In this document: one piece after another, positions 1 through 8,885 of the stretch | Layout: each line of letters begins with the position of its first letter | Numbering within the stretch: the first letter of the stretch is position 1 | NCBI GenBank assembly: GCA_035384605.1 | Contig: DAOOIV010000046.1 | Location: forward strand, 1 to 39,130 | Direction of reading: 5' to 3' | Origin: Phycisphaerae bacterium | GTDB taxonomy: Bacteria; Planctomycetota; Phycisphaerae; UBA1845; PWPN01 | Length of the DNA stretch: 39,130 nucleotides | Translations under genes and position numbers: made by a program | The notes under the pieces: model-generated | Told to the model about the DNA's origin: nothing | What the model saw: only the letters and a program-made list of their open reading frames with translations | Databases searched by the model: none

Positions 1-822
1 CTGGTCTTCCACGTGGCCGACATCGAGGCCGCACCTGTTGTCCGAGAGATTTCCATGGGGTGCGCGGAGAACCTCTATCACAATGGTACGATCGGTATTC
101 GCTGCCCTGATGACCGGGTCGCAGGTGACCTGCTGATGGCGGTCCGGACACCGGTTGTGGCAGCCAGTGCCAACCCCGGCGGTGAGGCGGCCCCGGTCGA
201 AGCGGAGGAGTGCCTCCGGGCCCTGGGTGGACAGGTGGACCTGGTGCTGGATGCCGGCCGAACCCGTTACGCCAAGCCATCCACGATCGTTCGGGTTGAT
301 GAGAAGGGTTACGAGCTTCTTCGGGAGGGCGTGTTGGACGAGCGCACCATTCGTCGGCTGGCCCACGTGACTTTTCTGCTGGTTTGCAGCGGAAATACAT
401 GCCGCAGCCCCATGGCAGCGGGTCTGCTTCGGAGACTGCTTGCCGAGAAGCTCGGATGTGCGGAGACTGAACTGGAAGCTCGCGGGTTCACGGTGGAATC
501 GGCCGGAACGAGCGCCTGCACGGGTGCTCCCCCCTCTGTGGCGGCCGTAAGGGCCCTTGAGTTCAGGGGAATCGACATCTCCGGACACCGTTCCCGGACG
601 CTGACTTCGGATCTGGTCAGCCGAGCCGATTACATCTTTGCCATGACTGCCAGTCATGCGACAATGGTCACCTCGTTGGGACCTGGTGCCGGAACCTTGG
701 TCAGAACCATCGATGAGGAAGACATCGAAGACCCCGTCGGTGGCAACGATGAGGTCTACAGCCAATGCGCCGATAGACTCGAGAAGGCACTGAGAAACCG
801 GCTGAAGGAGATAGCTCTTTGA
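1..822 (+). CDS. TsaC/Sua5 (YrdC) domain fused to YwlE-like low-molecular-weight phosphatase, 5' partial
   Basis: The frame is open from the first base, so the true start lies upstream. The first ~110 residues are the C-terminal half of a TsaC/Sua5/YrdC domain, which makes threonylcarbamoyl-AMP for the t6A modification of tRNA; the SANPGG motif is at bases ~163-183. From base ~370 a complete low-molecular-weight phosphatase follows. Its P-loop CSGNTCRS (385-408) holds the nucleophilic Cys and the Arg, and DPVG near 730-741 supplies the general-acid Asp. In the YwlE family a Thr in GNTCRSP, where ordinary LMW tyrosine phosphatases have Ile, is linked to protein-arginine phosphatase activity. 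That Thr is present here, so phosphoarginine is a likely substrate (inference). The stop overlaps the rpiB start by 4 nt. Bacillus subtilis carries ywlC, ywlE and ywlF (rpiB) close together in this order, so this is a fused version of a known neighbourhood. Confidence 0.88.
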   Translation: MVFHVADIEAAPVVREISMGCAENLYHNGTIGIRCPDDRVAGDLLMAVRTPVVAASANPGGEAAPVEAEECLRALGGQVDLVLDAGRTRYAKPSTIVRVDEKGYELLREGVLDERTIRRLAHVTFLLVCSGNTCRSPMAAGLLRRLLAEKLGCAETELEARGFTVESAGTSACTGAPPSVAAVRALEFRGIDISGHRSRTLTSDLVSRADYIFAMTASHATMVTSLGPGAGTLVRTIDEEDIEDPVGGNDEVYSQCADRLEKALRNRLKEIAL

Positions 823-1340
823 GAGTGGCCATCGGATCAGACCATCGGGGATATGCGGCCAAGGAGAAGATCAAGTCCATGTTGGCCTCCAAGGGTTACG
901 AGGTCTTGGACATGGGCACCGACAGTCCGGCGAGTTGTGATTACCCGGATATTGCCTACCCCACCTGCAAGATGGTGACTTCCGGCAAGGCCGATTTGGG
1001 CATTCTCTTGTGCGGCACGGGGATCGGAATGTCGATTTCGGCCAATAAAGTCCACGGTATTCGTGCTGCCTGCTGCCACGACGAACTGACTGCCGAAATG
1101 GCCCGGCGACACAACAACGCCAACGTGCTCTGCTTGCCCGCCGACCTCATTGGCGAGGAACTGATGCGTCGGATCGTGGATGTCTATCTCAACACCGGCT
1201 TCGAGGGCGGCCGGCACGAGCGTCGGCTCAGGCGCATCGCCGAGTACGAGATGAAGGAAGGGCAGAACGTCGGCGAAGCCATGAAGCAGGGCAGTGCTGC
1301 CGCTCTTTCAGAGCACGGCAAGGCCACTCGGAAGATGTAA
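819..1340 (+). CDS. rpiB: ribose-5-phosphate isomerase B
   Basis: RpiB interconverts ribose 5-phosphate and ribulose 5-phosphate in the cytosolic pentose phosphate pathway. The N-terminal IGSDHRGYAAK, the central LLCGTGIGMSISANK with its catalytic-type Cys, and the HNNANVLCLPA segment are all classic RpiB/LacAB signatures. The protein has 173 residues against a usual ~145-155; the surplus is a C-terminal tail after RRLRRI. I chose the TTG at 819 because AAGGAG at 805-810 sits 8 nt upstream and it overlaps the preceding TGA. GTG at 825 is the alternative. The overlap with the Sua5-YwlE gene implies translational coupling. Confidence 0.93.
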   Translation: MRVAIGSDHRGYAAKEKIKSMLASKGYEVLDMGTDSPASCDYPDIAYPTCKMVTSGKADLGILLCGTGIGMSISANKVHGIRAACCHDELTAEMARRHNNANVLCLPADLIGEELMRRIVDVYLNTGFEGGRHERRLRRIAEYEMKEGQNVGEAMKQGSAAALSEHGKATRKM

Positions 1341-1429
1341 TCGCTTTGATCCAGACCTCGTGGGAGGCCTGTTCCCGTGCGGGCTCTGTGTTTCCCAGTT
1401 TTCGATTCCGCTCCTGAATCCAGTCCTTG

Positions 1430-1459
1430 TTGACGTCGGGCCGCCCTCTTTTCTGTAAC
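1430..1459 (+). promoter_or_regulatory. possible sigma70-type promoter ahead of the 1551 gene
   Basis: TTGACG at 1430-1435 and TGTAAC at 1454-1459 are 18 bp apart, about 90 nt before the start codon at 1551, in the 210-nt gap after rpiB. The -35 box is good but the -10 box is weak. No clear intrinsic terminator for rpiB is visible in the gap. Confidence 0.3.
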
Positions 1460-1550
1460 AAACCCTCCGCAAAGGTGACTAAGGCAGTGTGGACCGATGG
1501 GGTCCAAAGGGGTTTGATAACCATAAGCTCTTGTAAGAAGGAGACTTAAG

Positions 1551-2411
1551 ATGCTAAGGAAAACCATCAAGTATGGGGTAATCGGACTGACGGGGTTGCT
1601 CGTGACGGCCGGTGTTTTGTTTGGGACCGATCTGGGCAGTTACCTCTGGACTTCCACCAGGACGGTGCGGACGGCAGTCCGTGACTCGGTGCCGATCGAG
1701 TTCGAGCTGCAACGAGCCAGAGACCTGCTGGAAGACATCATTCCCGAGATGCAGGCCAACGTTGGCCTGATCGCCAAGGAAGAGGTCGAGATAGCCAACC
1801 TCAAGGAGGAGATTCAGCGGGGTCAAGCCTCTCTTGCAGAGGAAAAAGCCCGGATCACGAAGCTCGGTGATACGCTGAAGGCACAGCAAGTCCGCTACGT
1901 CTTCGGTGGCTTGGAGTACACCCATGACCAAGTCAAGGCGGAGCTGGCTCGGGCCTTCGATCGGTACAAGGAGGCCGAGGTAGTGCTGGCCGGCAAGCAG
2001 CGGCTGCTGGACACCCGCCAGAAATCGCTGCAGGCTGCTATGCAGATGCTCGAGCGGACGCGTAGCGAAAAGGCCCGTCTGGAAGACCGGATTGCGGCTC
2101 TGGACAGCCAGCACCGGCTCCTGAAGGCCGCTTCGACCACCTCGCAGGTGCGGGTGGACAACAGCAAGTTGGCCCAAACCGAGAAGCTCATAGGCGACAT
2201 CAAGAAACGACTCGACGTAGCCGAGCGCGTTCTGGCCCATGAGGCCCAGTTTGTGCGGCCGATCGAGATCGACGTGATTAGCGAGAAGGACCTCCTGGCC
2301 CAGGTGGAAGAGCACTTCAGCGGCAAACCGGCCCAGGTCGGGGCGGCAGCCGCGGAAGCGACCAGCCCGATCGCCATGGGACAGGCCGGCGCTCGCACCC
2401 CGACCCCATGA
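1551..2411 (+). CDS. membrane-anchored coiled-coil protein of unknown function
   Basis: I do not recognise a named family. The 286-residue protein begins with a basic n-region and one hydrophobic segment (about residues 10-30), a likely signal anchor. Long heptad-rich helices then run to about residue 235 (EEVEIANLKEEIQ, EEKARITKLGDTLKAQ, RTRSEKARLEDRIAALD), and it ends in an Ala/Pro-rich tail. AGAAGGAGAC just upstream of ATG 1551 is a strong ribosome site. It is the first of five same-strand genes that lead into an FHA-like protein, a Ser/Thr kinase, a membrane protein and a sigma-like factor. A structural or sensor role at the membrane is therefore possible, but this is inference from position only. 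Confidence 0.75.
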   Translation: MLRKTIKYGVIGLTGLLVTAGVLFGTDLGSYLWTSTRTVRTAVRDSVPIEFELQRARDLLEDIIPEMQANVGLIAKEEVEIANLKEEIQRGQASLAEEKARITKLGDTLKAQQVRYVFGGLEYTHDQVKAELARAFDRYKEAEVVLAGKQRLLDTRQKSLQAAMQMLERTRSEKARLEDRIAALDSQHRLLKAASTTSQVRVDNSKLAQTEKLIGDIKKRLDVAERVLAHEAQFVRPIEIDVISEKDLLAQVEEHFSGKPAQVGAAAAEATSPIAMGQAGARTPTP

Positions 2412-2482
2412 GTGGGGCCGCTCGCAAGCGGGTATACTGGTGGTGATCGTCGGCAGGGGTTCTGGGGGCAGGAGTCCGATCA

Positions 2483-4063
2483 GTGCTGATTCTCAAGATA
2501 AAACAGGCTGCAACTGCGCTGAAGGACGGCCGGCTAGACGAGGCATACGAGCTGGCTCGGGCCGAGGATTTCCGGACCCACCGGGAAGGCCAGGACCTGA
2601 TCGGTCAACTTGTCCGGAAGTTGGTTGCCCGAGGGCAGGATCATCTCTCGGCCGAGCGGCTTGGCCAGGCTCTGGCGGATTGCGAGAAGGCGGAGCGGCT
2701 GGGGGGCAATCTGCCTGAGACTGCTGCGCTGCGTGCTGCTGTGACCGATGCGATCGCGAACCGCCAGCAGGTCGAGCGCCGACAAGCCGGGCTGGTGACC
2801 ATGGCCCGTCAGCACATCCGGGACGGATGGCTTTCGCTTGGCGAGCAGGTCTTGGCGGACGTCGCAAGCGAGACTGCCGAGACGCTTCGCAGGGAAGCTG
2901 AGGCCCGCAGGGTCAGGGCAGAACAAGCTCTGAACAGAGCCGAGCAGGCCCTGAACAAACAGGATTGGGCTCTGGCGATCGAGTCTCTTCGAGAGGCTCG
3001 CCAAGCCCATGCCAGCAACCCGCAAACCGCCGACCTGATGGACCGCGCCACCGTGCTGGTTGCCGATCAGACCAGCAAGGCGATCAATCAGGGACGATTA
3101 GACGCTGCCGAGGCCATGCTCGAGCACCTCGCTTCGCTGACGAAGCCGACGCTTCAGATCCAGGAATTGACCCGGTGCCTGGGTGAGTGCCGCAGTGCCG
3201 CAAGCTGCCTGGAGCGGGGTCAACCTCGTCAGGCAGCCGAGATCCTTCATCGGTTGTCGGCGGCTTATTCTGAGGCCGCCTGGCTGACCGAGGCATGTCG
3301 ACAAGCAGAGCAAGCAGCGGCGGCGACTGAGAACCTGCGACGGGGGCCCTTGGGCTGGTTCACGGGGAGCGGTCCGCCCGTCCGGACTCCCGTGCCGACC
3401 TATGAGGCGGACCGCACCGACACTATGCCGCCCGCCAAGCCGGCGAAGGGACACGCCGCAGGTGGCGTAGTCCCTGATCGTTTCATGCTGCAGATCGACA
3501 CCGTGGGTGGTTTCCTGGTCCTGCGACAGCCGCGAGTCACCGTTGGGCCGATCAGCTCATCGCGGCGGCCGGATCTGGCCTTGCTGGCCGAGGCCGGATT
3601 GCCTGTGGTGACGATTGAACGGCAGGATGATGATTACTTCTTCTCGTCGGAGACGCCGGTTCGCGTCAACGATATGCCGGTGCAGCGAAAGCTGCTGTCG
3701 GATGGCGATCAGATTTCGCTCGGGCCGAGATGCGTCGTGAAGTTCACGCTGCCCAGTGCGGCCAGTACCTCGGCGGTGCTGCACCTGTCGGGTTGCCGGT
3801 TGCCCAGCGGCGACGCTCGACGAGTCATTCTCATGGACAAGTCGATCGTGCTTGGCCCCGGGTCCCTGGCTCATATCCGGGCCGACCAGATGGATGCGCC
3901 CGCCGTCCTGCATATTCGGGATGAACGGCTTCTGGTGCGAAGCACGACCGTGGTAAAGATCGACGGCCGGCCGATCGACGATCGGGTCGGCATTCCTGTC
4001 GGTGCATGTGCTTGTATCGGACCGATTTCCTTGGCGGTCGCGAGGGCAGAGGTCAGAGCATAG
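2483..4063 (+). CDS. helical-repeat protein with C-terminal FHA-like domain(s)
   Basis: The start is GTG 2483, with GGAG at 2471-2474 eight nt upstream. Residues ~1-280 are Ala/Leu/Glu-rich paired helices of TPR-like character (for example QALNKQDWALAIESLREAR). After a Pro-rich linker (~310-330), residues ~335-526 form beta-rich sequence. It contains an FHA-like unit (RVNDMPVQRKLLSDGDQISLG resembles the FHA strand pattern in which a threshold Gly/Asp turn precedes the final strands), and a second similar stretch follows (KIDGRPIDDRVGIPVGACACIG). FHA domains bind phosphothreonine peptides. The Ser/Thr kinase gene starts 58 nt downstream, so this protein is a candidate phospho-dependent partner. 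The canonical GRxxxxD signature of FHA is not clean, so the assignment is moderate. Confidence 0.7.
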   Translation: MLILKIKQAATALKDGRLDEAYELARAEDFRTHREGQDLIGQLVRKLVARGQDHLSAERLGQALADCEKAERLGGNLPETAALRAAVTDAIANRQQVERRQAGLVTMARQHIRDGWLSLGEQVLADVASETAETLRREAEARRVRAEQALNRAEQALNKQDWALAIESLREARQAHASNPQTADLMDRATVLVADQTSKAINQGRLDAAEAMLEHLASLTKPTLQIQELTRCLGECRSAASCLERGQPRQAAEILHRLSAAYSEAAWLTEACRQAEQAAAATENLRRGPLGWFTGSGPPVRTPVPTYEADRTDTMPPAKPAKGHAAGGVVPDRFMLQIDTVGGFLVLRQPRVTVGPISSSRRPDLALLAEAGLPVVTIERQDDDYFFSSETPVRVNDMPVQRKLLSDGDQISLGPRCVVKFTLPSAASTSAVLHLSGCRLPSGDARRVILMDKSIVLGPGSLAHIRADQMDAPAVLHIRDERLLVRSTTVVKIDGRPIDDRVGIPVGACACIGPISLAVARAEVRA

Positions 4064-4121
4064 AACCGCGCGGCGGTACCGGCATCGACCGGTTGTGTTC
4101 CGCTGAAGGGAAGCCACGACA

Positions 4122-7100
4122 ATGGACGGATTCCAATACAAGTTTGGCGACCAGCCTTTGGAGGGCTACACCATCCAGCGGGCCATCGGTCGCGGCGGTT
4201 TCGGCGAGGTGTACTATGCCGTCAGTGACAGCGGCCGCGAGGTGGCTCTCAAGGTCGTCCAGGGCTATGAGGACATCGAGCTGCGCGGCGTGAGCCAGTG
4301 CATGAACCTCAAAAGCCCGCATCTGGTCACCGTTTTCGATGTGAAGCGGAATGCCGACGGACGGCCCTTCGTGATCATGGAATACGTGGCCGGTCCGTCG
4401 CTGCGAGAACTGCTTCAGGAGGCCCCGAGTGGCCTTGGGATTCAGAAGGCCGCCTTTTTCCTTCGCGAAATCGCCAAGGGATTAACCTATCTGCATGATC
4501 GGGGAATTGTTCACCGCGACCTTAAGCCCGGAAACATTTTCTACGAGGACGGCTACGTCAAAATCGGCGATTACGGCCTCAGCAAGATGATCGCTTCCAG
4601 CCGGCATTCGGTTCAGACGATCACCGTCGGCACCGTCCATTACATGGCCCCCGAGATTGGTCAGGGCAACTACGACCGGAGCATTGACATTTATGCCCTG
4701 GGCGTCGTCCTGTACGAGATGCTCACCGGCCAGGTTCCCTTCTTCGGTTCCAGCCACGGCGAGGTGCTGATGAAGCACCTCATGGCTCAGCCTGATCTCA
4801 GCCAGATCGAGGAGCCGTTCGCGTCGGTGATCAGGAAGGCCATGGCCAAGGAGCCGGCGGAGCGATTCCAGTCGGTTCAGGAGATGGTCGAAGCCGTCTT
4901 TGGCGCCGAGCACATTCAGCAGAGCGTATCGCACTTTCGGCCCGAGAGTCTTTCGATGGTCGCGCGCCGCGTCGCCCAGAAGGTGACCGTCGGCGGGTCG
5001 GGTTCATCGGCCGAGCATGCCCAGGGCTTGGGACCCACTGCGCCGAGTGGGGAGGCCGGCAGCAGCGACGTCTGGCAGGACCTCAGCAAGCACATCGATG
5101 ATTTCGGCGAGAAGGTAGGCAAGTGGGGCGAGCGTTTGAGCGATCGGATGGCCGCGGTCGGCGACCGGGTCGGCCGGCAGTTCGGCCAGAAACCGGCAGC
5201 ACTTCCCTATGCCAACGCGGCCGCCCCGGCTTCGGACGGCGTGATCGATACGGCACTGGATCCACTCGACCGCCGGGCAAGGAAACGCTTGTGGGTGGTC
5301 GCTGCGCTCGTCATGGGCGCCGGAACCGGGATCATCGAGGCAACCTCGCACAACGGAGGCCCCGCGATAGAACTCAGCATCTTCGCCACCGTTGCGATAT
5401 TGCTGGCGTCTCTAGGCATCTTCCGCGCCGGGCGCCTGCTGGCCGAGCGGATGCAGAAAGAGCGCGGGCTGGGTCGTTACGTGGCCTTCGGTGGCGCTGC
5501 CGCCCTGGGAGCACTCGCGGCCGTATTCTTCGGAGAAATCGGCCCCTTTCGCAAGCAGATCCACGCAGCCCTTGACGACAACGCGCTGCCCTTGCTGGCA
5601 TCCTGCTTCTTCATCGACTGGTTGGGTCGCATGAATCCCGTGCGTCAACAGCGCATCTCGTTCGAGAGCGCCTTTACTGCCGGGTTGCTCGGCTTCATGG
5701 TCAGCATTTTCACCGACGCCAGCGCGATCGTGATGATCGGCGTCCTGGCCGGGCTGTCGATGGCCGTCCAGGCGGGCAGCGCGTTCATCCCACCGGCTCT
5801 CCGCAAACAGCTTGGGATAACAAGAGGCAACGGCCAGCACGATCATCCCAGACCGCCCGAGAGAGGCACACCTCCGGCGGCCGACCGAACCCCGCAGATC
5901 CAGAACGCTGAAGCTCATCGCCCTCGCCCGCTACCCGTTGCCGTGCCTCCTGGAATAGAAGTACCGTTGTTTGTCAGGGCCTTGTCGCTGCTGGCGTTCG
6001 CCGTTCTCCTCGGTGGCGGGATCATTTTCCTCATCCTCGCGGGCATGGCGAGCCCATCCAATCTCGACTACTTTGCGGGCTGCGTTTCCGCAGGCATCGG
6101 GGCTCTGCTGTTCAGCGTCTTTGCTTTGGTAAAGGCCACGCAACGGTACCTGGTGAGTTGGTGGAGCGGTCTGATAAAACCGGTTCTGATGATCGCCTTG
6201 CTCGTGACGGGCATCGCCTCGGCAGTAGCACTCGGCTCGATGCAGCTTCACAACGACGACGAGATGATCGCGATAGCGGTGATCGTGTTCGCGGCGGTCT
6301 TTTTCATCTTCGTCGCCTGCACAACCAACCGCATGATTCACGCGGTCCTGGGCCAGCCCTTTCCTGACGCCGGACGGGCAACCCCCCGAGCCGAGCATGC
6401 CGCCGGCGTCTCGCCGCGAGGCCGTCTGTGGGCCATGCTGTTGGCCTTGCTGTTCTTCGCGTGCCCCATTGGCGGACTGCACCGGTTCTACGTCGGCAAG
6501 ATCGGGACTGGCGTTTTGTGGCTGGTCACGTTCGGCGGGTTCTTCATCGGCCAGATTGTCGACATCATCATGATCGCGGCCGGTCAGTTCACGGACAAAC
6601 AAGGCCGTCCGCTGTTGACGTGGACCAACCCCAACGAGTTCAAGGGCCGCCCGACGGTCGCTACCGAAATCTCACCCCCGCCTGCTTCTGCGGTCGCTAC
6701 CCCCATGGTTGCGCCCGGCGACGTCCGTCCCCTGGAACTCGGAAGCCTGATGCTCTCCGGCGTGGGCATGCTGGTGCTGCTGGCGGGTGTGCTGACAGGC
6801 CTGCTGGTTGCCGTTCATCTGCCGGCCATCATTGCAGCGGGTATTCCGGATCAGAGCTTGGAGCAGGAACTGACCCGGGAGTTTGGTTATTCGAACTGGC
6901 CGCAGCTGCTTGAGCGAATCGGCACCTTCGTGGCCGTATTCCTGTTTCTAGCCAGTTGTGCAATACTCCTGCTCGCTCGCCGCAAGTCCGGAGGTGCCCA
7001 CTGCCTGCGTGCGGTGCTGGGGGCCGTGGCCATCGGTGTGAGCCTGGCTGCTTTCGCCGACGCAACCAGCCGGATCCAATGGGCGACAGTATCGACCCTG

Positions 7101-7280
7101 TTGCAGGCCGAGCGGATCGGCCCGGCCATCGACGCGGCACTCGGCGCGATCGATAAGGAAGGGGCCACTATCTCCGCGGTATTGCTTCTGATTTCGATTG
7201 TCCTGCTGTTTTGGCCAGCCGATCGCCGGCAGGCGGATGTCACAACTGTCGGCGGCGATGCTGTGTCGGCGCGGAGGTGA
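4122..7280 (+). CDS. large membrane Ser/Thr protein kinase with TM2 domain
   Basis: This is a 1052-residue protein. Residues ~16-275 form a Hanks-type kinase: the Gly loop GRGGFGEVYYAV (23-34), catalytic Lys44 (VALKVVQ), HRDLKPGN (131-138), and GTVHYMAPE in the activation segment. The metal-binding motif reads DYG (150-152) instead of DFG, a tolerated variant, so the enzyme should be active. Residues ~275-385 are a polar linker. After that come several groups of transmembrane helices (about 390-560, 610-740, 870-1035). Within them, ~766-830 is a TM2 domain (GGLHRFYVGKIGTGVLW). It lies between an FHA-like gene and a membrane-protein gene 4 nt downstream, with a sigma-like factor beyond. This layout suggests a membrane phosphorylation cascade that affects transcription (inference). 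The C-terminal membrane part is much larger than in ordinary PknB-like kinases, which have one helix. Confidence 0.92.
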   Translation: MDGFQYKFGDQPLEGYTIQRAIGRGGFGEVYYAVSDSGREVALKVVQGYEDIELRGVSQCMNLKSPHLVTVFDVKRNADGRPFVIMEYVAGPSLRELLQEAPSGLGIQKAAFFLREIAKGLTYLHDRGIVHRDLKPGNIFYEDGYVKIGDYGLSKMIASSRHSVQTITVGTVHYMAPEIGQGNYDRSIDIYALGVVLYEMLTGQVPFFGSSHGEVLMKHLMAQPDLSQIEEPFASVIRKAMAKEPAERFQSVQEMVEAVFGAEHIQQSVSHFRPESLSMVARRVAQKVTVGGSGSSAEHAQGLGPTAPSGEAGSSDVWQDLSKHIDDFGEKVGKWGERLSDRMAAVGDRVGRQFGQKPAALPYANAAAPASDGVIDTALDPLDRRARKRLWVVAALVMGAGTGIIEATSHNGGPAIELSIFATVAILLASLGIFRAGRLLAERMQKERGLGRYVAFGGAAALGALAAVFFGEIGPFRKQIHAALDDNALPLLASCFFIDWLGRMNPVRQQRISFESAFTAGLLGFMVSIFTDASAIVMIGVLAGLSMAVQAGSAFIPPALRKQLGITRGNGQHDHPRPPERGTPPAADRTPQIQNAEAHRPRPLPVAVPPGIEVPLFVRALSLLAFAVLLGGGIIFLILAGMASPSNLDYFAGCVSAGIGALLFSVFALVKATQRYLVSWWSGLIKPVLMIALLVTGIASAVALGSMQLHNDDEMIAIAVIVFAAVFFIFVACTTNRMIHAVLGQPFPDAGRATPRAEHAAGVSPRGRLWAMLLALLFFACPIGGLHRFYVGKIGTGVLWLVTFGGFFIGQIVDIIMIAAGQFTDKQGRPLLTWTNPNEFKGRPTVATEISPPPASAVATPMVAPGDVRPLELGSLMLSGVGMLVLLAGVLTGLLVAVHLPAIIAAGIPDQSLEQELTREFGYSNWPQLLERIGTFVAVFLFLASCAILLLARRKSGGAHCLRAVLGAVAIGVSLAAFADATSRIQWATVSTLLQAERIGPAIDAALGAIDKEGATISAVLLLISIVLLFWPADRRQADVTTVGGDAVSARR

Positions 7281-7284
7281 TGCC

Positions 7285-8718
7285 ATGACACACGTGGAGG
7301 CACTGCCAGTGGGAATCAGCTGCTTTGGAATCTTCTTACTCATCGCCTTGGCCGGCCTTGTGGTTTTGATCCTTGGAAACCGCGGTGCTCGGCGCGTGCT
7401 TGCCGGTCTGGCAATCGGCGTTGCGGTGGTGGTCGTCTTCGGGTTGTTGGCGATGTTTTGGGGGAGGAGCAGTGTCCATTACAGCACGTCATCGCCGACA
7501 CTGTTCTCTGAGGCTGTGTACCCGCCCGAAGATGAGGCGATGGAGAGCCACGCCGTCCGAGGGGTCACTATCGGCAGCAACGGCGTTGTCGTAAGAGAGG
7601 GCAGCAGTTCGATCGTTGTCAATGGCAACGGCGTCTCAGTGACCGACGAGTGGATTGACGCCGGGCAGGCGGATTTCGAGGCTGACGTTTACCCCTCGGA
7701 GCGATCCGCGGCCGTAGCGCTGGCCCGGAAAGCGATCAAGTCCTGGGATCGGGTTCTGCCAGGTGGACAGGAACCGACCCAGATTCTGATTCGCGGTGAC
7801 AGTGAGTTGGAGCCCGCTGTTGTGCCGGCAGTCTTGCAAGCTTTGCGGGCGAAGCTCGGCGATGATCGCGTCGAAATGGATAAGTCGCCACAAGAAGCAC
7901 AGATCGAAGAAGTTGAGCGAGTCTTGGTCAGTCCGGGCTCAGCTCCGTCCCTGCCGGAGGCCGATGCGACGGTTCGGCTGGCGATCAACGGGAACTTCAG
8001 CTACGTTCATGGTGGTCGAGGCGTGATTCCATCGCAAAAGAGAAACGGGACCATTGAGCTGGTTCTCTCGGGCCCGGCGGGCAAGAGCACGCACACCGCA
8101 GCCTTCGTCAACAAGCCCTGGGTGGAGTACGGAATCGACCGGGCCGCGCAAGTATCCGGCCGGCAGCCGATGGTCGCGCGTTCGAAGCGGCTGTGCCCGA
8201 CACGCGGCGAGGCCGAACAGCAGGCTATTGCCGAGGCCGCGAAGAACCTGGTTCCGCTCGTCCGCACCGCCCTGGAACGTCTGGAGAGCAGCGGGGCCAG
8301 CCAGTCAAACCGCGGCGCGATTGCGATACAGCAGCGCCGGCCCGATCCTGAGCTTTACGAGAAGATCCGAGCCGAGTTACTGCGCGGGACCGGCGTCGAC
8401 GACCAGTTCACGCAGCATATTCATCGACCTTATGGCGATGTCTGGCAGCACGCTCTGCTGGTTGATGGATCGGATGGGCAAATCACCGCCTATGCTCAAA
8501 CGTTTCTCCCCCAGATCGTTCAGCAACAGAAGACCGCCCTGCGGATCCGCAAGTCGTGGGCGCGGACGATCGTGGGTCTTGCGCTGTTGACTGTCCTGAT
8601 CGCGGTTGTGTATGCGTTTCTGAACGCGGCAACCAGGGGGTATTACACATGGTTACTGCGCGGTAGCATGGTGCTGCTGGTGCTGGGTGGGGCAGTAGTG
8701 CTGCTGCTCATGACCTGA
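7285..8718 (+). CDS. membrane protein of unknown function, kinase neighbour
   Basis: I do not recognise a family. I chose ATG 7285 because GGAGGTGA (7273-7280) sits just upstream; the frame extends further 5' but would overlap the kinase gene. The 477-residue product has two N-terminal hydrophobic helices (about 8-30 and 36-56), a large polar middle (~60-415) with a beta/alpha mix, and two C-terminal helices (~420-440 and 453-476). Both termini should lie on the same side of the membrane, with the middle domain on the other side or in the cytoplasm depending on topology. The 4-nt spacing to the kinase stop shows tight coupling, so it probably works with the kinase. Confidence 0.8.
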   Translation: MTHVEALPVGISCFGIFLLIALAGLVVLILGNRGARRVLAGLAIGVAVVVVFGLLAMFWGRSSVHYSTSSPTLFSEAVYPPEDEAMESHAVRGVTIGSNGVVVREGSSSIVVNGNGVSVTDEWIDAGQADFEADVYPSERSAAVALARKAIKSWDRVLPGGQEPTQILIRGDSELEPAVVPAVLQALRAKLGDDRVEMDKSPQEAQIEEVERVLVSPGSAPSLPEADATVRLAINGNFSYVHGGRGVIPSQKRNGTIELVLSGPAGKSTHTAAFVNKPWVEYGIDRAAQVSGRQPMVARSKRLCPTRGEAEQQAIAEAAKNLVPLVRTALERLESSGASQSNRGAIAIQQRRPDPELYEKIRAELLRGTGVDDQFTQHIHRPYGDVWQHALLVDGSDGQITAYAQTFLPQIVQQQKTALRIRKSWARTIVGLALLTVLIAVVYAFLNAATRGYYTWLLRGSMVLLVLGGAVVLLLMT

Positions 8719-8738
8719 AGGCGGCGGGTGAGTCCCGC

Positions 8739-8845
8739 GTAGGGCACGGTCGGAGCCGCCGCCGGCGGCGCAGACCTGCCGCTGCGTAACTGGCCAAAGA
8801 AAACGGCAGGTCTCGGTCGCTGCGGCGACCTCGACACTGCCCTAC
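8739..8845. repeat. nested palindromic element, copy 1
   Basis: The outer inverted repeats are GTAGGGCA (8739-8746) and TGCCCTAC (8838-8845). The inner inverted repeats are AGACCTGCCG (8772-8781) and CGGCAGGTCT (8814-8823). GC-rich hairpin sequence fills the 5' arm. Related copies lie at 26899-27037 (reversed), 29489-29614 and 30381-30420. It begins 20 nt after the stop of the membrane-protein gene and fills the gap before the sigma-like gene. Confidence 0.75.
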
Positions 8846-8885
8846 AGTCCGCCTCTGCGGCTTCCTGGAGGAAACAGACGACAGC

